Positions 38,277 to 50,700 of a DNA stretch of 64,000 nt are shown here, piece after piece. The notes under the pieces were generated by a model that saw only the letters and a list, made by a program, of their open reading frames with translations, was not told the DNA's origin and searched no databases. This stretch comes from Tragulus kanchil (lineage: Eukaryota > Chordata > Mammalia > Artiodactyla > Tragulidae). Location of the stretch: the NCBI GenBank assembly GCA_022376925.1, contig JAIOJX010000004.1:620001-684000 (forward strand), given 5' to 3'. A program made the position numbers and the translations under genes. Position 1 is the stretch's first letter; each line of letters opens with the position of its first letter.

Positions 38277-38621
38277 GGGCTTCCCCTGGTGGTCCAGTGG
38301 GTAAGGACACCGCCTTGCACTGCAAGGGGCGCCAGTTTGATCCCTGGCCTGGGAAGATCCCACGTGCCGCGGAGCGGCTGGACTGATGTGTTCAACTACC
38401 AAGGGAGCTCTGGAGTGCATGCGCCCAGAGCCAGCGCTCTGCAACGACAGACGCCATCGCGATGGGAGGCCCCCCACGGGTCAAAGAACAAAGACGGATG
38501 AAAACAGAGAAATGAAAGACCAATGGAAGTGCCCCGCCCATTCCCCTCCCTCCCCAGCCCGACCCCCGCCCAAAATAAATAAATAAATAAATAAATCTTT
38601 AAAAAAAATAAAAATAAAAAT
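38277..38621 (+). mobile_element. CHR-like SINE, long form (pair 11 copy)
   Basis: Same insertion as 37122-37466 with two base differences. Confidence 0.9.
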
Positions 38622-38674
38622 AAAAAGCTCTGTTATGACTACTTTATTTTTATTTTTACTTTTAAGAAAAAGGA

Positions 38675-38935
38675 GGGGCTTTCCTGGTGGTCCAGTGGAT
38701 AGAGGGTCTGCCTTACAGTGGCACTGGTTTGATCCCTGGCCCTGGAAGATCCCACATGTCACAGAGCAACTGAACTGGTGTGTTCAATTATGAGCCAGCG
38801 CGCCCAGAGCTGGTGCTCTACAATAAGGGAGGCCACTGCAATGGGAGGTCCACATAGCCCAAAGAATAAAGATGGATGAAAAATAAATGAATAAATAAAC
38901 AATAAAATAGGCCAAAATTTAAAAAAAGAACTTAA
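38675..38935 (+). mobile_element. CHR-like SINE, short form (pair 11 copy)
   Basis: Same insertion as 37520-37784, here with its true 3' junction. Confidence 0.85.
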
Positions 38936-39295
38936 AAAAGAAAAAGGGGAAATATTAAATATTCCTAATATCAAATATTTCTCAATTTGATAACTGTGAA
39001 AAATATCTTTTGCAAATTATACTCATTGACTCTCTTGTTCATTTTGACTCAAAAACTGAAAATCACTGACATTTGACTACAATAAAGATTTTTTAAAATA
39101 ACCAGAAAATAATGCTTCTGATATAGCTCTGGTGACAGTATAGATGACCTACCGCTTTTAGGTATATCTTGGATGACGTGAAGTCTGAAAATGCAAGTTA
39201 CACCCAAGATGCCATTCCCCAGTGGTGACTCATCTGGATCACAGACATGCAGGACCTGTCTGAAAGGGACACAGCATGAAGTGGGGCTCCACCAG

Positions 39296-39302
39296 TGAGT
39301 CA
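39296..39302 (+). promoter_or_regulatory. AP-1-type site upstream of SPINK6
   Basis: TGAGTCA, a perfect AP-1 consensus, about 290 bases before the TATA box, repeated at 40454-40460. AP-1 drives many keratinocyte differentiation genes, so the position is sensible, but a 7-mer arises by chance often and no binding evidence exists here. Confidence 0.3.
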
Positions 39303-39586
39303 TCCCTTTCATGTCATGCAAGCTTAGGGGGAGGACTAGGGAGGATGTATTGACTGTTAAGAAAACACAGATTACTGGTAGAAAATGACATCCTCTATGA
39401 ATAAGATCCAAAGTAAGATCTAAGGCACGACTCATATAATTGTTCTAATTTTTAAGATTGATGGGGAGCATGAAGCATTTCTTTAAGTTGGTGACAGGTT
39501 CCAATAAATGCCTATATAGGACTGCATATGGTTTCAGAATATGATTTTATAAAGAAGGTGGAGATCCCAGCTCCCTCTGTCATGTC

Positions 39587-39593
39587 TATATAA
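39587..39593 (+). promoter_or_regulatory. SPINK6: TATA box of SPINK6, copy 1
   Basis: TATATAA about 106 bases upstream of the ATG. Transcription would be expected to start near 39615-39620, giving a 5'UTR of about 75 nt. The same box is repeated at 40745-40751 in front of exon 1 copy 2. TATA-type core promoters are common for small secreted epithelial genes; the function here is inferred from position. Confidence 0.6.
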
Positions 39594-39692
39594 ATGTATG
39601 TCTGAGTGTGTGTTTTCGAGCTCTGGGAAGAGTCTTGACAGAGAACCTAAGCGGGACAAAGCAGCCTTGATTTGAGTGAGCTAACTGGCACC

Positions 39693-39750
39693 ATGAAAGC
39701 ATCAGGTGTCTTTCTGCTCCTCTCTCTGGCTCTTTTCTGCTTTTTCTCAG
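39693..39750 (+). other. SPINK6: SPINK6 coding exon 1, copy 1
   Basis: Encodes the initiator Met and 19 signal-peptide codons plus one base of the next codon, then GTGAGT donor. The start context GGCACCATGA is a fair Kozak match. The exon is repeated without coding change at 40850-40907. Confidence 0.93.
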
Positions 39751-42700
39751 GTGAGTTTTATTTTTCCTTAAATTCAAATCCAATACTTACACTGAAATGG
39801 AAATGACAGGTGTATTTGTCCACCATATTTCAAAGTCCTAACAATTTTGATAGACCAATTCTGAGAGATTATCATAATGATTGTGATAATGAAAATGGAT
39901 GATGGTAATAATGATAGAAATAACTTTCATCTGTTGAGAATATACTATATTCTAGGTATGTATTCACAGCTTATATGCATTATCTCCAACACACATAGCA
40001 AGATATTCCTAGCCACATTCTATACATAAGAAAACTGTGGCACAAAAGAGTTAAGAAAATTTTAAGGATTTGTAACCAGTAAGCAGAACTTGAAATTTAA
40101 ATCTGGGTCTTTTAGACATCACAGTTTTCTGCTCCAAAGAAATAATTTGATAACTGAAAAATATCTTTAGCAAATTATACTCATTGACTCTCTTGTTCAT
40201 TTTGACTCAAAAACTGAAAATCACTGACATTTGACTACAATAAAGATTTTTTAAAATAACCAGAAAATAATGCTTCTGATATAGCTCTGGTGACAGTATA
40301 GATGACCTACCGCTTTTAGGTATATCTTGGATGACGTGAAGTCTGAAAATGCAAGTTACACCCAAGATGCCATTCCCCAGTGGTGACTCATCTGGATCAC
40401 AGACATGCAGGACCTGTCTGAAAGGGACACAGCATGAAGTGGGGCTCCACCAGTGAGTCATCCCTTTCATGTCATGCAAGCTTAGGGGGAGGACTAGGGA
40501 GGATGTATTGACTGTTAAGAAAACACAGATTACTGGTAGAAAATGACATCCTCTATGAATAAGATCCAAAGTAAGATCTAAGGCACGACTCATATAATTG
40601 TTCTAATTTTTAAGATTGATGGGGAGCATGAAGCATTTCTTTAAGTTGGTGACAGGTTCCAATAAATGCCTATATAGGACTGCATATGGTTTCAGAATAT
40701 GATTTTATAAAGAAGGTGGAGATCCCAGCTCCCTCTGTCATGTCTATATAAATGTATGTCTGAGTGTGTGTTTCGAGCTCTGGGAAGAGTCTTGACAGAG
40801 AACCTAAGCGGGACAAAGCAGCCTTGATTTGAGTGAGCTAACTGGCACCATGAAAGCATCAGGTGTCTTTCTGCTCCTCTCTCTGGCTCTTTTCTGCTTT
40901 TTCTCAGGTGAGTTTTATTTTTCCTTAAATTCAAATCCAATACTTACACTGAAATGGAAATGACAGGTGTATTTGTCCACCATATTTCAAAGTCCTAACA
41001 ATTTTGATAGACCAATTCTGAGAGATTATCATAATGATTGTGATAATGAAAATGGATGATGGTAATAATGATAGAAATAACTTTCATCTGTTGAGAATAT
41101 ACTATATTCTAGGTATGTATTCACAGCTTATATGCATTATCTCCAACACACATAGCAAGATATTCCTAGCCACATTCTATACATAAGAAAACTGTGGCAC
41201 AAAAGAGTTAAGAAAATTTTAAGGATTTGTAACCAGTAAGCAGAACTTGAAATTTAAATCTGGGTCTTTTAGACATCACAGTTTTCTGCTCCAAAGAAAT
41301 AATATGGAGAATAGATAATTGTTTTAAATATTAGCCTGGCTTTGCAAGACACAGTGAAGCTTTCCATTTCTTGTTATTCCTATAATTAGGACTCAAATAA
41401 CTGAAACTGAAACAGGCAGAGAACAAAAAACTCAGAGAATCCCTCAGAAAAAGTTACTGAACTTAGAATTAAGAAACATATATATTCTTGGTGAACTAAT
41501 CTATTCTTCAAGTAGAGAAGTATCTTTGGCCACATTAATGAGCAGAAGTCACCTATTCTGTTAACTCTGATTATTCAAAGGACAACTCTACTTCAATCTG
41601 ATGCTTTATTCATCATATCATGATCCATGAGAATGAACAGGGACATTGCATCTATTTCTTTCCTTCTTTATTATTCTACTCTATGCCTTTGTAGTGGACA
41701 AAATACACACTAGAGTCTCTGCACCCAAACCTAGGTTCATCACATTCACCAGTAGCCTGTGTCAACTAAATAAATAGCTCAATTCTCAGAGATTCTCTCA
41801 TTTTTAGAATGTTGGACATGAGACCTAGTCCTGGGACCATGCAGGTCTTGTGTATCATTTTCTATGACAAAAAGTAGTTAGATTTTCCTCCTATCAAGAG
41901 ATTGTAAATGCCCAAACATGTAAAAGCAATGATTTTTCAATGAAATTGAGCAGATTAAGTAGTCATTGTTTGTGGGGAACTGATTATATTTTCATAAGGA
42001 AATACATTTAGAAATATGAAAAAGGAATAAAGGATTTCTGTAATACTATAGGGTAATTCTGACCTATAAAGCCAAGTAACTTGAGTAAGTGGATCAGTCA
42101 CCTGCTGAGGTGGTGTACAAATATATTTGACTATATTAAAACCTACTTACAAAGACTGTCTCAAAAGTTAACTAATAACTTCTGATTGCTTCTCATTACA
42201 AAGGCTAACTGGATATGATGACAAATAAAAACAAATACTAATACCAAAACAAGGGCCCTGACAGACATGACGGCACTTGGGAAGGCAATGTCCAGGAGTC
42301 ATAATGTTGTGATCAAGAGAAAAGAATTTCAGTAGCAGTATTTCCATTTTATAGCTCTGTGACCCTTTCTGAGTCCCATTTTCCTCATCTGTAAAATAGG
42401 GATATAAAAAAACTAGCTCTAAATAGGGAGTTAAATGAGAAATGCATGTAAAACACTTAACATACTGGATGGAACAGAGCCACTGTTCAAAAAAAATGTC
42501 TATTAATATTACCATCACTATTTTTTTTTTAATTTTGTCCTCCTTTACTGATTTTTTATCCATTTATTTTCATCCATCTTTGTTCTTTGGCCCGTGTGGG
42601 CCTCCCATTTTTTCAAATGGCCTTTCCCCTTTTTGGCAGGAGCCCCCCTGGGATCTTCCCACTTTAGGGTGCATGGGCGCCTCAGAGCACCAGCTTGTAA

Positions 42701-44749
42701 CTGGAGACAACTCTACTTCAATCTGATGCTTTATTCATCATATCATGATCCATGAGAATGAACAGGGACATTGCATCTATTTCTTTCCTTCTTTATTATT
42801 CTACTCTATGCCTTTGTAGTGGACAAAATACACACTAGAGTCTCTGCACCCAAACCTAGGTTCATCACATTCACCAGTAGCCTGTGTCAACTAAATAAAT
42901 AGCTCAATTCTCAGAGATTCTCTCATTTTAGAATGTTGGACATGAGACCTAGTCCTGGGACCATGCAGGTCTTGTGTATCATTTTCTATGACAAAAAGTA
43001 GTTAGATTTTCCTCCTATCAAGAGATTGTAAATGCCCAAACATGTAAAAGCAATGATTTTTCAATGAAATTGAGCAGATTAAGTAGTCATTGTTTGTGGG
43101 GAACTGATTATATTTTCATAAGGAAATACATTTAGAAATATGAAAAAGGAATAAAGGATTTCTGTAATACTATAGGGTAATTCTGACCTATAAAGCCAAG
43201 TAACTTGAGTAAGTGGATCAGTCACCTGCTGAGGTGGTGTACAAATATATTTGACTATATTAAAACCTACTTACAAAGACTGTCTCAAAAGTTAACTAAT
43301 AACTTCTGATTGCTTCTCATTACAAAGGCTAACTGGATATGATGACAAATAAAAACAAATACTAATACCAAAACAAGGGCCCTGACAGACATGACGGCAC
43401 TTGGGAAGGCAATGTCCAGGAGTCATAATGTTGTGATCAAGAGAAAAGAATTTCAGTAGCAGTATTTCCATTTTATAGCTCTGTGACCCTTTCTGAGTCC
43501 CATTTTCCTCATCTGTAAAATAGGGATATAAAAAAACTAGCTCTAAATAGGGAGTTAAATGAGAAATGCATGTAAAACACTTAACATACTGGATGGAACA
43601 GAGCCACTGTTCAAAAAAAATGTCTATTAATATTACCATCACTATTTTTTTTTTAATTTTGTCCTCCTTTACTGATTTTTTATCCATTTATTTTCACCCA
43701 TCTTTATCCTTTGGCATGTATGGGCCTCCCATTGCAGTGGCCTTTCTTGTTGCAGAGCTCTGGCTCTGGGTGCATGCGCTCCAGAGCACCAGCTTGTAAC
43801 TGGAGACACTGGTCCAGTCACTACGCAGCACATGGGATCTTCCCACATTAGGGATTGAACCGGTTCCCCTGGCACTGCAAGGCGGACTCTTTACCCACTG
43901 GACCACCAGGAAGCCCACCGTCACTTAATTTTAATAATAAAAGTACTATTTGGGCTCAGTCATGTTGATATTAAGATAGCTTCTACTTTGACATTTCCTA
44001 CATGTAAGACATCTCTCTTCCTCTGATCAAAGACTTGTACAGTGGGAAAACAGTTGAAAATTGTAACAATGAATCTTCCTTGGTCATAAAAAATCACTTG
44101 GAGTAGTTGCAAAACTATAGACTACCAGACCCTATTTGGTCTTATATAATGGAATTTTTCAAGTGGTTGATCTAGGAATCTTATTTTTAATAATCAGTCA
44201 TATTATTAAAATGTGGTAATTGGTAATCACTACAGTAATTGATCATTAACCTTCTTTCAAATTTTAAAGCTTTGTTCTCTCCTTATCGCCATTAATAGAG
44301 AATATACTTTGAGGTATTTCCAGTTGTCTTCCCATAAATGCTGGCCACACTTCCTGTCTTTGAGATGGCCCTGGGCATTGCTGGTATTAGGAGTTCCATA
44401 GAAAAGACCAGAGATCAAAATTCAGCAGCTTGTACCAGGATTGAACCTAAGTCTTATTATTTCAGTATTTTCAAACCACTGTGCTTACTAGCCACAACCT
44501 AAAATCACATATATAAAGATGGAAGAAATGAAAGAGAGGCAAGATTGTATTTCTGAAAAACAGTCTTTCAGGACTTTAGAGAGATGTAGCAGGAAAAATG
44601 AGTCAGAGAAAATGAGTTTGTCCTTGCCAATCTAAATTTGAGCCAAGTCTTTAAAGCTGAGCATAGAAGGCAGAAGAACAATTTGGGACTCCAATGACAG
44701 ACAACAAATCCAATCCCTTCCCTCAACTTCCTTAGACAAGTGCTTCTTT

Positions 44750-44786
<37 letters not shown>

Positions 44787-47700
44787 TAATTATTTTTATT
44801 TTACTTTTACATAATTTTGTTGTTTACAGCTATACATAAATCCAAACTAGTCATAGGTAGACCCTTGACCCCTCCAACCTGAAGCCCCCCTGAGTCCCTT
44901 CCAGCCCCATCCCTCCAGATTGTTGTATAGCCTCCATATAAGTTCCCTTAGTCTTATAGCATATTCACAATGGTATGGTAGTGTAGGTTTCCATGTTACT
45001 TTTCCTATACTTCTTATCCATGCCTCCCTTCCCCCAATAACCATAAGTCTATTCTCTATGTCTGTTTCTCCATTGCTGCTCTGCATATGCATTTAGTAAG
45101 TACCATCTTTCTAGATTCCCTATATATGTGTTAGTATACTATATTTGTCCTTCTCAACAAGTGCATCTTGATGGAAGAGAAGCAATGAATTTGGGAATGG
45201 CAGAATTAGAGGAAACTTTCCATCCCAATTTCTCCAAAGTGAAGCCAGAGACGATAAGTCATTCCCACAGCAAATGAGTGAAGAAGCCAAGATGGTAACT
45301 TGAATATCCAGATCCTTAAAAATTTTTCTCACTCCTTCCTAACCTTCCAGAAATACTACACCATCACAGTCCATATCCATACATTGCTTTCCAAGTTACT
45401 ACTGTTTCCTAAGAGGAAAGCAGGTGTAAAAAAGTAAAGTTAAAAAAAAAAAAAAGTAAAGTAACCATGTCATGACTTGTTCAGATGACCAAGAACCAAA
45501 GAACCAAGTACTAGGTATCATTTTAAGCTTGGGGATTTCCTAATTGCAAATCCCACTTTTTTTGCACATTCAAAAATTACCAGTGTTTTGGTTTCATCCC
45601 CTTTTTTTTCTTTTTTCTTTTTCTTTTTTTGCAGGTGTCTTCAGTCAAGGAGCTCAGGTCAGTGCATAATTTTATTTATTCTTCCAACCTGGGTGGTTCT
45701 TGCTGGTACTCCCTAACTAATGAGGTCTGTCTATGAGTAAAAGAGCAAAGAAATTGACAAGCAGGACAGATGCAGAAAACAGCAGAAATGCTTAGTTTTC
45801 TAACCACAGTCTTTTTATGAGAATATTGTTTTCAGTTTAAAAGGGCCTAAACATCCACTCTCATATTTAGTTAAATTTAAATGAATATAAATAAAGAAAG
45901 AATATATTTATATTTATAAAGAATACATTTATTTATAAATAAATAAATAAAGAGTTTGTTGTAACATTCATGCTCTTTCACTGAATTCACTGTGTGATAT
46001 TGGGCATGTTACTCAGCTTTTCTGAGCTACAGTTTCCCAGCTATAGAAAAAGGATGTTATCATTTACCTCATAGAATCAGATTTACTTTACATAAATTAT
46101 GTGGGAACATTTGGTAAACTGTGTACAGTTACATAAACTATGAAAGGATTACTTATTGATTATTAATTAGCTTCTGAAAGAGAGTTAGGATAGAGGTTAT
46201 ATTTTCTTTTTAGGAGTAAGGCAACCAAGACTAGACATAGAAGTCATTTAGTGTTCTGTACTGAGTAGACACAAACTGGTTGAATAAAACTTAAATACAG
46301 TATGGTTTTAAAAGTGGAATGGACACAGATTATCTTTATTGTTTTGCTCATATTTTCCAAATTAATCCCTCAACTTTTTTTTCCAGTCTTTTTGTCCTTG
46401 CTAGTCAAAAAGGCAACACAAACAAGAGGTATTTGCTCTGCCGATCACACCCCTATGTCTATGCTGAATATTAGTACTTGACTTTGGCACTGGTTGTTGT
46501 TTGCCTTGCGATGTCCAAGAAGCCTTGGAAATAAAGGTTTTGAGACAGTACTATCAACTCATTGAAGTTGGCAAAGAAAAAATATTCTCCAACCCTAATA
46601 TAACTACTACAGTAAGACATCCCCCTCAAATTTTAGCATCTCAGAAACTGGGATGTATGTCACAATGAATGATGCCTTACAACTAACTGCCTCTGTGTGT
46701 GTGTGTGTGTGTGCATGCACACATGTGCTTATACAGATACATATAATGGTACATCTTAAAATGGATTTTTTTCTTATGCTTAAATAATTATGGTAGTACG
46801 TGCATGCTAAGTCACTTCACTTGTATCTGACTCCTTGCAACATTTATGGACTGTAGCACTCTAGGCTCCTCTGTCCATTGGATTATCCTGTCAAGAATAT
46901 TGGAGTGGGTTGCCATTTCCTTCTCCAGGGTATCTTCCCAACCCAGGGATCGAACCCACATCTCTTATGTCTCCTGAATTGGCAGGTGGGTTCTTTACCA
47001 CTAGTACCACCTGGGAAGCTCCAATGGTAGTACAGTCTACGTTATATATCAAAACAAGCAAATAAGAGTATGACATAAGGTCCAGTCAATACATTTTATA
47101 CCCTAATAGATAGTAAAATATGATTAATACCATTACACATAGCTTTTTAAATATGGACTTTAATCTTTGGTTTTTCTCCTTAATGCAAAAGTCAGTTCCC
47201 ATCATTGGGCTCTCATTTACCATATCTTTAATGTTTCCCAGATTTCTAATGGTTTATAAAGGTCATTTAAAATTATCTACTGATCCTTCTCAAGAGAAGA
47301 CTTTTCAGAGTTTCTTGGACAGCAAGGAGATCAAACCAGTCAATACTAAAGGAAATTGACCCTGAATATTCATTGGAAAGACTGATGATGAAGCTGAAGC
47401 TCCAAAACTTTTACAAGCAATTGGAGATGCAAACCAGTATTATGTTTTCTCTTTTTTTTTGTCTTTGTCCTTGCTAGTCAAAAAGGCAACACAAACAAGA
47501 GGTATTTGCTCTGCCGATCACACCCCTATGTCTATGCTGAATATTAGTACTTGACTTTGGCACTGGTTGTTGTTTGCCTTGCGATGTCCAAGAAGCCTTG
47601 GAAATAAAGGTTTTGAGACAGTACTATCAACTCATTGAAGTTGGCAAAGAAAAAATATTCTCCAACCCTAATATAACTACTACAGTAAGACATCCCCCTC

Positions 47701-50700
47701 AAATTTTAGCATCTCAGAAACTGGGATGTATGTCACAATGAATGATGCCTTACAACTAACTGCCTCTGTGTGTGTGTGTGTGTGTGCATGCACACATGTG
47801 CTTATACAGATACATATAATGGTACATCTTAAAATGGATTTTTTTCTTATGCTTAAATAATTATGGTAGTACGTGCATGCTAAGTCACTTCACTTGTATC
47901 TGACTCCTTGCAACATTTATGGACTGTAGCACTCTAGGCTCCTCTGTCCATTGGATTATCCTGTCAAGAATATTGGAGTGGGTTGCCATTTCCTTCTCCA
48001 GGGTATCTTCCCAACCCAGGGATCGAACCCACATCTCTTATGTCTCCTGAATTGGCAGGTGGGTTCTTTACCACTAGTACCACCTGGGAAGCTCCAATGG
48101 TAGTACAGTCTACGTTATATATCAAAACAAGCAAATAAGAGTATGACATAAGGTCCAGTCAATACATTTTATACCCTAATAGATAGTAAAATATGATTAA
48201 TACCATTACACATAGCTTTTTAAAATATGGACTTTAATCTTTGGTTTTTCTCCTTAATGCAAAAGTCAGTTCCCATCATTGGGCTCTCATTTACCATATC
48301 TTTAATGTTTCCCAGATTTCTAATGGTTTATAAAGGTCATTTAAAATTATCTACTGATCCTTCTCAAGAGAAGACTTTTCAGAGTTTCTTGGACAGCAAG
48401 GAGATCAAACCAGTCAATACTAAAGGAAATTGACCCTGAATATTCATTGGAAAGACTGATGATGAAGCTGAAGCTCCAAAACTTTTACCAATTGATGCAA
48501 AAAACTGACTCATTGGAAAAGATCCTGATGCTGGGGGAAATTGAGGGCAGGAGAAGAAGGGGGTAACAGAGGATAAGATGGCTGAAAGGCATGATTGACT
48601 TAATGGACATGAGGTTGAGCAAACTCAGGAAGATAGTGAAGGACAGGGAAGACTGGTGTGCTGCAGTTCACAGGGGTTGGAAAGAGTTGGACATGACTGA
48701 GCAACTGAACAACCACTGATTCTATTTTTCTTAAATGAGCCTAAGTCTTACATTCTGCTTGCTCTAGGAACCCTGGAGATGTTAACTAAACATGCAGATC
48801 ATCAGGGACCAGGCCGGATTTACTGAATAGTAATCCCAGATAAGAGGTTTTGAATCTATAATTTTAAGAATCTCACACTGCAATTTACTCACTTTGGAAT
48901 GCTCTAATATGTTAGAGACAATACAGATGAGCGCCAGTTTGAATACTTACTGCCTATGTAATTTGAAAGATGTCTCCTTCCCTTCTCATTGCCTTTGTTT
49001 CCACATCTCTAAAATGAAGTGTTGGATTCAATGATCTCTACAGCCCCTCTGGCCTGAGGTATCCGAATCAGTATGAACCAAGCATACCTTGCCAAGATTG
49101 ATGTCTCTCTTTCCATTCAAATACAAAGGGTAAAGAGGTTGCCACATTTTGGGTAACATCAAGGCTACTGCCCTTTCTCTTCTTCATGCCTGGAAAGAGG
49201 GTGACAGTCCCAAGGCCAGGCAGAAGAAACTCACCTTAGGAACATGCCTGTCCAACTGTCATCCAGCAAAGACATAGGAGACCGATTTTACTTATTTGTT
49301 TTTTACAATACTCAAGCCATTCTGAAGAGGTGTTTCCATTATGATGCCTCTGATGGATGATTATAGCTAGCAATCTAACTTACATATTTGTAAAAGCTTC
49401 TCATTCTTTCAAAAATATTATTTCAGCTAAACAAAAAAGCATGTTCTGAGACTTTTGAAATTCATGGTCCTGTAAAAAGTTCCTTATGAGTGACTAATTT
49501 GCTACCAACTCTTTGATTTGCCAAGTTAGAACATTAAATATCATAAAATAATAAAATAAAAATAAGAATAGAGGTGTGATTTACCACACCACCCTTCATT
49601 ATAGAAATTGTAGTATAATATTAATAGCAAATGCTTGAAAGTCATAATCTCTGACTAAAAGCAGTCCTATAGACTTGATAAATCTTGCTTAGAATCATTT
49701 ACTACACTGTCTTTATCTTTCCTATTTCCTCTATCAGGCTGTGTATTTGGGAGCTATATACTTAAAAACATGTTTAAATGAACATTTTTGATTGGGATTA
49801 ACAAATCCCTCAAAAATAATAATAGGCAATCATTTTCTTTTATAAGAATTCTGGGGATATCTAAATTTAGTTCTGTTTGTATTTTAAGATAAATGTATCG
49901 TAAATTTTAATAAATTTGGTTAGTAAAACAATGTTCCTGACTAGAAAACATTTGGAAAATTCATTTTCTTATAAGATGTCATTCACATATAATATACTGA
50001 CAGAATATCTAAATATTAATAAAATTTGGAGATGCTAACTAGCCTCTACAACTCAGCTACAGAGGAAAACTGAGGCCTCAGAATGAGGATCTCACTGAGT
50101 CGAGTTTGCCAAGAGTAGTAAAGCTGTGCAGTCAACATCTCAGAACGTTTTCATAGCTTCATGCTACCTCTAATCAGAAACAGAAAGCCACTGTGCCATT
50201 CATGGGAGCAGTTTTTTGGGCAGCATAGTTATGTAACAAATGCAGAATACTGTTCACTTGTCTCCTCTGTTAAAGAAGCAATGAAATCAGTAGTTTCAAG
50301 TAAGATAACTTGTCTCCAGGTATTGAAGGGGTGTTGAAACTTGAAAGAAATGGAGGCAAAGAGAGTACAGAAATGCTGAGTATGGGTATAGGTGGTAAAT
50401 CTGACACTGATGAAGAGGATTAAAATGAAGAAATACATGAAATGTAAAACTTGCAGAGGGATAGAAATAGTGATGTTTTAAAAACTGAGGGCAGGTTGAA
50501 AAATATGAAGAATGGTGTTGTGATGAAAAGAAGAAAAATTAGAATGTAAAACTGGTTTGGAGGGAAAAACAAAGAGCTATACTTTGAACACAAATTAATA
50601 TTAAGTATGAATCAAACTGTTGACCAAAGGTGCCTTGTAACTTTCTGACAAGTAGAAATTGGAGTTTGTAAATTTGCAGACTCAAGAGAAAAAGTTTAGA

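Larger units (their letters stand above)
36650..38938 (+). repeat. Tandem pair 11: 36650-37784 and 37805-38938
   Basis: Direct copies, offset 1155, with about 20 filler bases before copy 2 and two T/C or A/G substitutions (37224/38379, 37400/38555). The second SINE's 3' target-site repeat appears only after copy 2, showing copy 1 stops short. Confidence 0.95.
38984..41303 (+). repeat. Tandem pair 12 (SPINK6 promoter and exon 1)
   Basis: 38984-40143 and 40144-41303; offset 1160 falling to 1157 through small indels, including a T-run in the 5'UTR. Blunt junction. Carries AP-1 site, TATA box, 5'UTR, exon 1 and part of intron 1. Confidence 0.95.

Noticed and set aside
39049..39435. 128-codon reverse frame upstream of SPINK6 (also at 40207-40593)
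   Set aside because: It lies over the SPINK6 promoter on the opposite strand, has no known motif, and its two copies come from the doublet, not from conservation.
42168..42563. 131-codon reverse frame in SPINK6 intron 1 (also at 43292-43687)
   Set aside because: No domain or signal recognised; its N-terminal part reads the complement of SINE-flanking low-complexity sequence. Duplicate copies reflect tandem pair 13.
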